Shown one piece after another: positions 42,801 to 51,456 of a DNA stretch of 64,000 bases. Below the pieces are notes generated by a model that saw only the letters and a program-made list of their open reading frames with translations, had not been told where the DNA came from and did not search any database. Source of the stretch: Nemertoderma westbladi (Eukaryota; Xenacoelomorpha; Nemertodermatida; Nemertodermatidae); the NCBI GenBank assembly GCA_032718475.1, contig JAUCBJ010006667.1, positions 1 to 64,000 of the forward strand. The letters are read 5' to 3'. Numbering within the stretch: the first letter of the stretch is position 1; the number at the start of each line of letters is the position of its first letter. A program made the translations under genes and the position numbers.

Positions 42801-44669
42801 CGCGCAGCTCAACAAGTACAAAAAGGTCTTAAGAATGAGCGAGAAGTAGAGTATTGGACGGATTCCACTGTTGTGCTTCGCTACATTCAAAATGAATCAC
42901 GAAGATTCAAAGTTTTCGTTGCTCATAGAGTGGACGAGATACGTGCCACGACCAACCTAAATAAGTGGCACTTCTGCCCGACAGACCAGAACCCAGCCGA
43001 CCTAGTGTCCCGGGGAACCCTCAAAGTCCCATCTAAGGAGTTGGAGACGCTCTGGCAGCATGGACCCTCTTTTCTCCATGATGTGGGGAAGTGGCCGGAA
43101 TTCTCGGACAAAGGTCAATCTCCCAAGTTAGACCCAGAAGATCCAGAGGTCAAGGTGGAGACCGTGTGCTTCGCTACTACTAGTACACTGATGACACCAA
43201 CAGATAAACTCTTGAGTCATAGCTCTTCATGGTATAAGACTGTGAAGCTGGCAGCCAACTTCAGGGCCTGGTTCGCCTATATCAGACAAGGGCGTACTGG
43301 AGACAAGCCCATTATAGACTGGAAGGGGGCCAAGGTGGCTGTCATTAAGTATGTCCAGCGACTGGCATACACACAGGAGATAGGACGGTTAGCATCTGGG
43401 AAACCCATTCCGATGGATAGCCTAATCAAATCGTTGTCACCAACACTAAACCAGGAAGGAGTCCTGGTCATGGACTCACGAGTACGACGGGCAGGATGTC
43501 AGATAATTCCAAGCAAGCCCGTAATACTACCGCGGCAGAGACCAGTGACGCAGCAGATCATCAACGATAGTCACCAGCGGGTGATGCATGGGGGTACTGA
43601 CGCAACTCTCGCTTACGTGAGACGCACGTACTGGATTCCAGCGGTGCGCCGATCAATCAAACAGACTATAAACTCTTGTTCTACCTGCCGTTTAGTGCGG
43701 AAAGTACGAGTAACCCAAGTGATGGCGCCGCTTCCACCCGAACGAACAATAGAGTATGAACCACCATTTACCTATACAGGAACTGATATGTTCGGGCCGA
43801 TAGTGGTAAAGGTTTATCGACAGCAGCGGAAATCGTACGGCATCATTTTCGTTTGTTACAATACCCGAGCCATCGCCTTGGAACTTGCAGTCGACGCCTC
43901 GGCCAGCGCTTTCATCAACGCCCTTCGACGCTTCATCAATCGATGTGGAAAGATCAAGCGTATGGCTTCCGATAATGGGGGAAATTTCATCGGTGCAGAG
44001 GCGGAGCTCAAAGAAGCCACGTGTACCTTCAATGCCAAGGAAGTGGCTCTCGCAATGCGCCGGGAAGGTGTGGACTGGGTACACACTACGCCCTATGCAC
44101 CACACACCGCCGGAGTTTGGGAACGTCTCATTGGAAGTTCCAAACGCCTGATGCTGGCACTACTCAGAGGGCACATCGTCACGGAGGACGTGCTCCGCAC
44201 TGTCTTTGCAGAGGGCGAACAAATTATGAACAGCAGACCACTCTGCGCGCTCAATGACGACCCAATGTCACTCGAGGTTCTCACACCCAACCATCTACTG
44301 TTGCGACGACCAGCTCAGATGATGCGACGGGGGGAGTGGGACCCTAATGAACTCTATTCACGCAAGTCCTGGCGGGTGGTACAAGCTCTCGCGGACGAGT
44401 ATCAACGTCGGTGGGTTCAAGAATACATACCCACTCTCCACAAGCGACGAAAATGGAGGACGGAGCAGAGGGACCTCAAACCGGGCGACCTCATACTGGT
44501 TACCGATGATACCCTACTCAAGAAAGACTGGTGCATGGCCAGGATCGTGCGCTGCTACCCAGGCGCAGACGGCCGAGTGCGTTCCGTCGAGGTCAGCCTT
44601 GGCAGCGGAGCTAAGCGCACCTACAAGCGACCAATAGGCAACTGCTGCCTATTGGAATGCGCGCCCTAA
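39873..44669 (+). CDS. Element A Pol polyprotein (BEL/Pao)
   Basis: This frame is 1598 codons long. In order it holds the rest of DUF1759; a CCHC-like knuckle CKHCVTTGHFSTNC (about residue 197); a DUF1758 retropepsin whose active motif reads LVDNGAG at D267-N268-G269 in place of the usual D-S/T-G; reverse transcriptase with FTCDVEAMFHQVRV and YVDD (715-718); a Peptidase_A17/RNase H region with HAFSDASTKGYGAVIY (about 920); the H2C2 integrase zinc finger (HQRVMHGGTDATL... CSTCR); the rve core with D in YTGTDMFGP, D in MASDNGGNF and E in GVWERLIG; and DUF5641 at the C-terminus. Apart from the protease Asn, all catalytic residues are present. The start given is only the first Met after the 39843 stop. 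Confidence 0.93.
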   Translation: MTSIVETLPVWMRSLWRKKAYVLREEKDREPDFADLSAFLTFQAEIMTDPIYGEDNFNIPKTGGKSKVLPATTNRDKMNSPAYPLPRKNATGVFHLAENERSSRDPVSRSKSPSVPAKRHQPPVAPPEGTSRNSTYKQSEWFTPFTPYWDIGTLDYSDEVDCQIHFRNKGHPTRTCRVWQAQSQQDKWNYHKRHGTCKHCVTTGHFSTNCPYAPAKSGKSAESGSTGVINTLSLQDRYYGETTYLKILPVRVTGSRKRSLTTLALVDNGAGIDIQGEVVRKQLHIATQPETVHISTIALKNQEINMPVGECTVSSIMPGPEFSIKCPAVRVIDEVNVPAERATTEEIAQYSYLDGIDFSLPPLDLPYVTMVLGMCCLPVHAELEIVQGPGRNQPQAVRTPLGWVLLGKVANVPSISNPTEAVTANHIIKSVKPGPARPITSHELTYTPTDTAGISSGTTVAQDLATLFNLDSEGLYEPTLGQSQEDVRATKALTNSTIFRDGHYTARMLWKDPNGQLPNNESMAVERLRKFKVTLNRDERKKQFVHRTIQKYLDRGWAVQLANQEPNTTRTYYLPLHVAVDVKKNNKLRLVNDAAAKYHGKSLNDYLHEGPNIYNTGADVLMRFREGTKAFTCDVEAMFHQVRVYQEDSDSLRFLWHDSDNPNEVPKKFKMLVHIFGAKCSPFITTDKLRQTTFDKNVLIEFSQEVIRMIRENFYVDDGLQSANSTEQILSLVKEAVEILRRGGFWLRQFKSNCPEFDAEMAPEDKSTGLLKQSENMAPISLQPLAEGRSQPDAASGEVNRILTEASAEPEARVLGISWDRINDNLVYIFNETAMTKHTLRNYLSYIARMYDPIGLASPNLVVGRHILREAYLGKFRWDEELPEQLKIKWRAWLEVLKDNRRLSIPRPYFSDGNMSEVVLHAFSDASTKGYGAVIYVVQGGENNLQPRLIFSKARTAPLKLVTIPRLELMAALLATRAAQQVQKGLKNEREVEYWTDSTVVLRYIQNESRRFKVFVAHRVDEIRATTNLNKWHFCPTDQNPADLVSRGTLKVPSKELETLWQHGPSFLHDVGKWPEFSDKGQSPKLDPEDPEVKVETVCFATTSTLMTPTDKLLSHSSSWYKTVKLAANFRAWFAYIRQGRTGDKPIIDWKGAKVAVIKYVQRLAYTQEIGRLASGKPIPMDSLIKSLSPTLNQEGVLVMDSRVRRAGCQIIPSKPVILPRQRPVTQQIINDSHQRVMHGGTDATLAYVRRTYWIPAVRRSIKQTINSCSTCRLVRKVRVTQVMAPLPPERTIEYEPPFTYTGTDMFGPIVVKVYRQQRKSYGIIFVCYNTRAIALELAVDASASAFINALRRFINRCGKIKRMASDNGGNFIGAEAELKEATCTFNAKEVALAMRREGVDWVHTTPYAPHTAGVWERLIGSSKRLMLALLRGHIVTEDVLRTVFAEGEQIMNSRPLCALNDDPMSLEVLTPNHLLLRRPAQMMRRGEWDPNELYSRKSWRVVQALADEYQRRWVQEYIPTLHKRRKWRTEQRDLKPGDLILVTDDTLLKKDWCMARIVRCYPGADGRVRSVEVSLGSGAKRTYKRPIGNCCLLECAP

Positions 44670-44814
44670 TTAAAGACGGGGCAAGCCGTCTGGGGGGAGG
44701 ATGGGTGGCAAAAAAAAAAAAAAAAACCAAAATCCTCTCAACTTCGCATCGACAGCAGATATCGACAACTGGTGCGAAGGATGATATCCACCAGTGGATT
44801 ATCATAAACTCAAT

Positions 44815-45191
44815 GTCTACCCGTAGACTTTAACAAACTCTCCTTTATGTCTATTCAATAGACTTAATAAACTCAACTTTATGTCCTCTCTATGGACAGC
44901 TTTATGTGCCTATTTAAAGGACAACATAGGTCTACCCCGTAGACTGTGTGGACAGCTTTAGCTTTAGATCTATTCCATAGATCGCTTACTTACATCCACT
45001 CCGTGGATAGCTTTAGGTCTATTCTGTAGACCACTTACTTATGTCCACTTAATGGACAACCTTATGTCTACTCCGTAGACGATGTAGCTAGGCCTGCTTT
45101 ATAGGCTGCTAGTACTATAATGTCCAATCCGGGACAGCTCAACTATGTCTATTCCATAGACAGCTAATGTTACTAGGATTACTCCGTAGTC
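44815..45191 (+). other. Array of 14 small covarying hairpins
   Basis: There are about 14 short inverted repeats at a mean spacing near 28 bp. Examples are GTCTAC/GTAGAC (44815-44828, 44930-44944, 45066-45080), GTCTAT/ATAGAC (44849-44863, 45147-45161), GATCTAT/ATAGATC (44967-44983), ATCCAC/GTGGAT (44994-45008), GGTCTA/TAGACC (45016-45032), TGTCCA/TGGACA (45042-45058), TGTCC/GGACA (45121-45136) and GATTAC/GTAGTC with one G-U pair (45177-45191). Loops are often TCC or CCC. The left arms differ but each right arm changes to match, which indicates that pairing is maintained. Spacers share an ACTTTATG or AGCTTTA-like sequence. Confidence 0.85.
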
Positions 45192-45233
45192 TTCAGTAAC
45201 TAAAAACTGACTGGGTCTCTAGGACGCGTGGTA

Positions 45234-46879
45234 AACCCTGTAAAGGGCAAACCCACCACTGGAGGCACGGCTGTCAGTGTGCACTTGAATATTCCACCGC
45301 AGGGATATGCCTATCCGATTGTGCCGCAATCGGTGAGCGAGGCTACCCCTAAAAGCTATGTTTGTAGAGGGCTCCGCGCTCTACGGCATAGCGCCACTCT
45401 AATTAACAATGTCATTTGTTAATTAGCCCTAACTCTTCTATTTCTAATTAATTATGTACCTAGCACTATGTATAATTATAGCAAACTTCTATAGTGTAAT
45501 ATAGGTCTGTGCCTCTTACTTATAGGCACATTACGCGCAACGAATGTAGGCTATTACTAGGATAGCATTCTTCTTAGACTAAGTGAAACCTATATTAGCA
45601 CCACCAACCACCATTATTATTCATTGTGACAAGGAATTGGATTAATATTGCGCCACGCTATTTAGCATCTGAGTCTCATCAAGACACTGCCTTGTCACAT
45701 ACAAACCATAGCTAGCACAATCTGAGTTATTGCGAGTTAAGCCTTGTTGGCTTAGATTATAGCTATGGTTCCCAATGCCAATCAACTGAAGGATATGACA
45801 CGCGGGTTCTACTTTCTACGCGCATCTGGTTGAAGATTATCCCACCGCAATGTCCAAAATGTATGTTATAAAGTGTGAAACCGTGTTTACATGACAACTT
45901 ATGTAATTACCGTTCTAGAACGTGAAGGATCGGCTATCAGTGTTATATAGCTTAGAGCGCTCGACCTAAAGAGAAAGATATGCCCTATTAAATTCAAAAT
46001 TGGTGCATAGTTAAATTTAGTCATACCATCCACCAATAGTTTATTGTAAATTAATAAAGTGCTCCATGTTCTTAAAATTTTCTTACTTTATTAAACCTAA
46101 TACGGTAGGGGCAAATTTGATGGACATGAGACCACTGACAACCCATTTTAACAATGGGATCATTCTAAGGCGGCAAACCACCATGTTGGCTCCGTCAACA
46201 TGGGTCATAGTTAGCGACTTAGCAGTTCCACTGCTTGGCGCTAATACTGGGGATGTACATACAGTGAAGTATGTACATTTCTCTGTGTGGGCTAAAAAGC
46301 GCATTTAGTTCTCACAGGCAGTCTGGGGTACATGAATACATGAATTCACGCCTGTTCATGTACCAAGGAGCGACGATCCGTCGTTTAGCTCTCAGACACG
46401 CTAGTGCTTGCCAAAGATACGCGGTAAGTTGCTTGATGTGTCTCCTCTGGCGAAGATCAAGAGACACTGACTCAGCAAGGTAAGGTCATAGGTATCGGCT
46501 CCGTCGTAGTACCTGTTCTTGCCTGCTCCACAGCTGGCAAAAATGGTTAGTGTAACCTAGGGTGTACTGCTCCGCAGTTACACCCGCGCGCCCGGCTGCA
46601 GTTTCGTTACCTGGCAATCGAGGTAAAGTTAGCGCCTCTAGCACCACAGGTAAGGAAACAAGAATGTAATCGCCTAGTCCCCGACGAAGCGAGAACATGT
46701 ACCCATCTGCCCCTTGGGACTACAGTAGGGATTCTCCCAAAGTCTAGTCAGTGTTAACCAAGGGTAAGTACTATCAGCAGTATGTCCAAGGGAGGGAATA
46801 GTCCATTCAACTGCAAATGTCAACCAGCAGGCTAAGTCTTTTGGGTATAAGGAAATTTGCGAGGTTGTTCCGCAACCTC
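45234..46879 (+). other. Second hairpin-rich block
   Basis: Longer perfect inverted repeats continue to the 3' LTR: CCGATTG/CAATCGG (45315-45333), GTAGAG/CTCTAC (45364-45384), CTAATTAACAA/TTGTTAATTAG (45399-45426), TGTGCCT/AGGCACA (45508-45530), AACCATAGCTA/TAGCTATGGTT (45704-45770), CCCATT/AATGGG (46142-46158), CCATGTTG/CAACATGG (46181-46203), AGCAGT/ACTGCT inside TTAGCG/CGCTAA (46211-46244), ATGTACATAC/GTATGTACAT (46253-46278), GGTACATGAA/TTCATGTACC (46327-46364), CGACG/CGTCG (46371-46383), GGTGTA..CTGC/GCAG..TACACC (46561-46584), TTACCT/AGGTAA (46607-46626) and GAGGTTG/CAACCTC (46861-46879). Many apical loops contain TCC or TCCG. Confidence 0.8.
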
Positions 46880-46899
46880 TCAAATTCCTTAGGGGGGAG

Positions 46900-47440
46900 T
46901 GTGACCGTAGCCCAGCCATCCCGGCCATAAGAACCATTATATGGGTAGGGGCTTCAATTTCAAATATTCCCTCATCTCTCTTTCCCCATTTAACTACCCA
47001 CAATACCAATAGTTCTACCATTTCGGCCGCTTCACCTATTACAGCATTGCCACCGGCCCTTACAGTAGGTGTAGCGTAGCCATGGTATTACTGTGTCATG
47101 ATCGGGTGCTATTTATAGGTGTATATCATACCGCGCTCTGTGAGTGGCTGTTGTCTCCCATTCGCTAACGGTTCTACCGCCAGAACCTATAAGGCAGGGC
47201 GTTTCTCAACCTCTGCATTATTCCTTCTGCAGTGTACCTGACAGCGTGCCATTGCTTCTACCGTAGTTTCTGCCTTTTCAGACATTCAACATCAGTCACT
47301 CACAGACCGGCCCATAAAACTCACTTATGCATAACAACATTATTCTAAGATCTATTCAACTTTATTATCATGGGTTCGGGAAGGGCGGGAGCTACGCGTT
47401 ATTAGCGGCTCACAGGTTCATCAGCCAGCAGTGGGGAATA
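46900..47440 (+). repeat. 3' LTR of element A
   Basis: It is preceded by the polypurine tract AGGGGGGAG and followed by the duplicated GATCA. It is about 99% identical to the 5' LTR by eye, lacking the 3 bases GTC within CTTTCGTCCCC. Confidence 0.93.
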
Positions 47441-47633
47441 GATCATTTCTATAGTATGGTTTGCTCATACCCATCTCCTCCGTTGAGAGCGAGTGCTTGG
47501 GGATGAGTTAGAGTGGCCTTTCTTGACCGTGAGGAAAGTCTCTAGGTCGGCCTCTCCGAGGTCCTTGGTGTGACTGTCTGTGATCGCTCCCACTCCCTCG
47601 GGAGTGGGATGGACTGGCCGCGTTCTGAGAGTG
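47441..47633 (+). ncRNA. U3: U3 snoRNA gene, 3' part (interrupted)
   Basis: It begins with box A (GATCATTTCTATAG), then a 5' hairpin (GTATGG...CATAC), a C'-like GGGGATGAGTT, and box-B-like GACCGTGAGG (47525-47534). It continues with GC-rich stems, a degenerate box C region around TCTGTGATCG and a terminal stem (CCCACTCCC/GGGAGTGGG), and ends at box D in GCGTTCTGAGAG (CTGA at 47625-47628). The 5' part lies 10.9 kb upstream beyond element A. The overall order and length fit animal U3. The transcript from the native promoter would enter the LTR, so this copy should be inactive. U3 is usually multicopy, so other copies are expected. Confidence 0.85.
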
Positions 47634-48320
47634 ATGGATTAACAATAACATGGGGCAAAACACGATAATAAATTGCTTAAATTTAAAACATGAAATTGAA
47701 CTTTATTTATTTTATTGTAATGATTTAATTTCAATTATAATTTTATAAAATATCAATAAATATACTATATTTATACCTTAACATTTCAATAATTCATTAC
47801 TTTTGCTATAGTTAGTAAAGCAAACAGTGTAACCTACCATAATAATGTAACGGAACGGTATAAAGTTACCATAAGTAGCCCAAACCAACAAACACTATGA
47901 ATTAATTATACGATTATACATGGAAATAAATGTAATATCGTCGTGGTAATTAGGGCCTAATTAAGCTAAGCCGGTTAGAGTATGACAAAAATCAAGCCGA
48001 TATTTATAACGAAACTGCCTCTTTATAGAGGTTGGTAGTTGTTGCAGTAAAGATGGACCCTCAATAAAGCGCAAGACTTAAGATGTGAAAGTAGCGGGTT
48101 CGATACCGAATCAGTTCCTTTTGTGTTTTTTGTTGTTAAAGTTTAGGAGTTTTGTATAGCTCCAGCTTTCTGGCTTTTCTGGTTAGATACGGAACTGTCG
48201 ATTACACAGAAAATGTACGATAATTGTAAAGTGCGGTTGGACCAGAGAGTTATTATTTCTTCCCGAACATTATTCAACCAACGGTATTGTATATAAACTT
48301 GAACGGCATAATCAGTTCAC
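47634..48320. other. Spacer between U3 and the otopetrin exon
   Basis: AT-rich sequence without a coding region. A tRNA-like relic is visible at 48049-48118. Minus-strand polyadenylation of the otopetrin transcript would occur here. Confidence 0.5.
48049..48118 (+). pseudogene. tRNA-Leu(UAA)-like relic
   Basis: GACTTAAGAT resembles a leucine UAA anticodon loop, and GCGGGTTCGATACC resembles a B box/T arm. The A-box part (GGACCCTCAATAAAGCGC) is degenerate and the acceptor arms do not pair. It is probably a decayed tRNA or SINE head. Confidence 0.35.
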
Positions 48321-49422
48321 TTATGTTTCTGACTCCTGAGTGACTAATCCCGTCCTATCATTAGTATCACATCCTATCTTGACATTGCTACGACTGTAAG
48401 CGTGTTTAAGAATATCCCAAAGGCATACACTGGAATGAAACCGGAAGTATATCGCCATGGGTGTAACAGTGTGAAGTATCATGTGCCAGGTGTTTGCACC
48501 ATAGAAACTGACTTGAACTGTGTTTGTATCGAATTTCGTTTCAAAAATACTATCCACCCACAAAGCGATATTAGAAAGAAGGGCGAATACAACTAAACCT
48601 TTACTCCAAGTCTCGCCATTCGCAATTGGTCTTCGATGTAATCCATCAAGTATAACAGCTGCTTGAACTGTGACCTCTATGAAGTGGAATGTGTATGTAG
48701 AGGCGGATATTCCTTTGTCATAAATTGATGATTCATCATCAAATATGGCGGCTACCAAATTGAAGGCGCTTTCAAAATACATACCGATCAGCGAGATTAC
48801 TATAAGCGCGTTGTCCAAATAAGTTTTTTCGTTTTTCTCAAATTGATGTTGAAGTTTAAGAATGATCCCAATCGTAATCATAGACAGTGTCAGGGCTATC
48901 ATCATCCCCATAATGTAGGCATAATACCAAACCAGAGCCTTGCTTGAAATGCTGTCTTCTCTGCCGGGTTTGGATATAACAGTGGCCACCATAGCTAAAA
49001 CAACAGCACAGATTACCAGAACAATAGCTCCGAGAATCAGACCAATAGTCATGGAAATAGCGCCGACACTACTCGAAGTAACGCTGACGGTGGTGTCACT
49101 ATCAGGAACAGCTGACGTGATATCCGCCTTTGAGGTCTGCTCCTTCAATGTTGAATCTTTCGACGTTGAACTAACGTCTTCATTGGCAGATTTTATGTTT
49201 TTGAACATGAAAAAGGAAATAGTTGCCCCTATCAAACAATATTCGATACGACACGGAAGTAAAAACGGTCTACTCTTATAGGGAACTTTGAGGAGATCGA
49301 TGGTTGAGTTTGGTATTTCGCAACTGTTATTTTGGTGTTCGTAGGTTTGATTGTTGTCGAGGTTTCCTCCTTGAAACTCCATTGTTATCGGTAGATTTCC
49401 CACTAAATCAACCATTGTAATG
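48321..49422 (-). CDS. Otopetrin-like proton channel, C-terminal exon
   Basis: This exon encodes the C-terminal half of an otopetrin, a family of proton-selective channels with twelve membrane helices in two homologous halves. Seven hydrophobic segments are visible, including FLLPCRIEYCLIGATISFFM, the IGLILGAIVLVICAVVLAMV helix, the YYAYIMGMMIALTLSMITIG helix and WHMILHTVTPMAIYFRFHSS. Family signatures include EVTVQAAVILDGLHRRP, LLSNIALWV and the WH..LH...PMAIYFRFHS segment. The first Met (49413-49415) lacks the N-terminal half, and a run of C then TCGCAG (minus strand, 49448-49423) makes a fine acceptor. I therefore infer an internal or last exon starting at 49422. The 5' exons would lie beyond the LINE and element B, possibly outside the window; otherwise this is a fragment. 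Confidence 0.78.
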
Positions 49423-49589
49423 CTGCGAGGGGGGGGGGGGGGGGGGGGTCGGTTATTTATAAAGTGATATAAAAAAAAGTATAATTATACAATAATTATA
49501 TAATGTGTATAACGTGTAATAATGTGTTAATAATAATGTATAACGTGTATAATTATACAGATACCGGATTAAAAAATTAATTCACATAC

Positions 49590-50238
49590 TAAATACATAT
49601 TCGGCGTACAGCTGCACTGTTAAATTTTACGTAGGTCCCGGCAGTCTGTCGACACTCAACACAACACCTTTGTGCTCCCACAATGGCTACAATAAGCTCC
49701 ATGGTCCCACAACCATTATGGAACCCATGTGACAGACACTTTACAGGATCCCTGGTGCGATTTAATATAATTCTGTTAGCTTTGCAGCAATCGATAGATT
49801 CCACGAAAAGTTCCATAGGTTGTTAGGTTGCCCTTCTTTGGGACCAACTTATTTGTTTTCATTTCTCGAGGGACTATCTTTGTCCTATACATGTCCACAA
49901 TAATGGGGTGAATGAGCTCCAAACACTCAGGAATAGTAAAGACCTCAGAGGCCACGCCATCTACTCCACTGGCACGATTGGTCTTGATGCTCCTTGCTGC
50001 AGTCTTGATTTCAGCAAAGGAGATTTCACCAATGGGGATATCTGTGAGCAGAGAGAACAGACTCAGATACACGATGTTCCTCAAAGTTATCAGGCAATGC
50101 CCTGTCATTGTTTAGAAGCTTCTCAAAGTGGGCTTTCCAACCTTTGAGGCGCTCAGCTGGAGATTCAGCCTTAACCTTGGTACAGTAGTTGGTTGGCTTT
50201 TCCTCCCGGTGAGCAGGTTTATTGATTGCCATGCCTGG
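49590..50238 (-). mobile_element. LINE fragment, reverse transcriptase part
   Basis: Minus-strand frames carry non-LTR retrotransposon features: AESPAERLKGWKAHFEKLLN, then ISFAEIKTAARSIKTNRASG followed by VDGVASEVF, then TNKLVPKKGNLTTYGTFRGI (RT fingers), then GFHNGCGTMELIVAI. Frame changes and stops show decay. The element is cut by element B at the CCTGG duplication and resumes at 62775. The catalytic YxDD region is not seen, so the 3' part is lost. The exact clade is uncertain. Confidence 0.8.
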
Positions 50239-51456
50239 TGTAAAAGCTTTTGCGGAATTGCCCGGTTATTTTCCCCGTAAAGTACTCTGTAGTTGGTTTA
50301 GCAGGCATAAAAGGCCGTGTCATTGCTGTACCGGTGTTTTTAGGGGACATAAAAGCTATTTCTTCTGTATGTGTACTTTAGAGGACATAATTAGCAATTC
50401 TATGACGCAACGCCCTAGATCCTCTTGAAACAGTGTCGTTACTATGACGACAGCTAACGGCTGAGCTTTACATGTGTAGCTTGCCCGGAGCCTTGCCTTG
50501 GTTCTTTGTTCTGCTCAGCTCAAAATGACGACATCTATCAGCTGTGTCCACGTGGAGCTCTTTGCCATTCGACCAATCAGAGATTCCCTCTTTGTGTAAA
50601 AGCTGTACAGCAGAATTACAGGGTTCAGTACTGACGTTTCCCCCACGCCTAGAACACCGTCCGGGGAATGTTTTCTGACATTAGAGCGTCTTTAATTATA
50701 AGATCATCAAACGGTTATCACGGTTTTGCACCTCGGCATCTGATTAAGCACCCTGACGTAAACTGCTTTTCGCCGCATTATTTACTGCTATTTACTGTGT
50801 TGTTAATTGTATCGTTCGTTTACAAATTATTATTGGGAAGAATATTGATAACGATCCGAAAACCCAATCTTCTTGATACACTAAGGTTAGAGAGACCGGT
50901 TACATATAACAATTTGCGACATACATTATAGTGGTTTGTAGTGAGTTCAATGCTACTTAATAGGCCCTACAAATGTCGGTTGTTATTCTCTTTATATATG
51001 ATTAAAATCAGTGAATGTCGGCAATTCAGTGTGCAGTTGTGTGCAATAGTCTGTGTGCTTGACCGAGTAACAAAGCATTTCCTAAAGAATGCACTTTGGT
51101 GATCTATAAGACATACTGTTGTGTATAGTGTAAGTCATAGCTCTGTTTAAATAGATAGAGCGCCACGTCCTAAAGGAACTGCTAATATTTCCCTAAAGTG
51201 AATAATATTCGTCAGAGATTATATATTAACGATCAATCGAATAGTACGGTAGGCCTGCACCGCAATCAAATTAAAGCATCCAAATCCAGTCTCCCGGGTA
51301 TATCCAACGGGTGAATGGTCGCGCACAGACTGGCTTTGGCTAATGTTAGAATTATTATAGGTGTTCAATACTTGTCATAGGCTGGAGTAGATTTATAACC
51401 TAGAAGACATATAGATTTGGCAGGTTAAACTGCCAAAGGTCTTAAAAGCGCGAACA
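50239..51456 (+). repeat. 5' LTR of element B
   Basis: Defined by its match with 61557-62774 and canonical TG...CA ends. A TATA-like CTTTATATATG lies near 50990. An 87-codon frame (50668-50931) with one hydrophobic segment (YLLLFTVLLIVSFVYKLLLG) is intact in both LTRs. I do not call it a gene, since near-identical LTRs would keep it by default. Confidence 0.95.

Larger units (their letters stand above)
44670..46899 (+). other. Element A long 3' non-coding region
   Basis: This 2.2-kb stretch between the pol stop and the 3' LTR has no coding capacity I can recognise. It begins with a hairpin (AGACGG/CCGTCT, 44674-44691), a purine tract TGGGGGGAGGATGGG and an A run (about 44711-44727). It then carries two blocks of hairpins (44815-45191 and 45234-46879) and ends with the polypurine tract at 46891. 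A second purine tract near pol is notable, because the hairpin field lies between two PPT-like sequences. Confidence 0.8.
36033..47440 (+). mobile_element. BEL/Pao LTR retrotransposon (element A)
   Basis: This is an 11.4-kb LTR element inserted in a U3 snoRNA gene with a 5-bp duplication, GATCA (36028-36032 and 47441-47445). The LTRs (544 and 541 bp, beginning TGTGACC and ending GGGGAATA) differ by about six substitutions and a 3-bp gap, so the insertion is young. Domain order in pol (DUF1759, zinc knuckle, DUF1758 protease, RT, RNase H, H2C2 and rve integrase, DUF5641) is diagnostic of BEL/Pao. Coding breaks (TGA at 38066 and 39843, a frame change near 38560-38610) suggest this copy is not fully active. 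A purine tract, AGGGGGGAG, precedes the 3' LTR. No TGG-type primer-binding site follows the 5' LTR. The 2.2 kb between pol and the 3' LTR is a field of hairpins. Confidence 0.95.

Noticed and set aside
50668-50931. 87-codon frame in each LTR of element B as a gene
   Set aside because: Its presence in both LTRs follows from their near identity. There is one hydrophobic segment but no recognised family.
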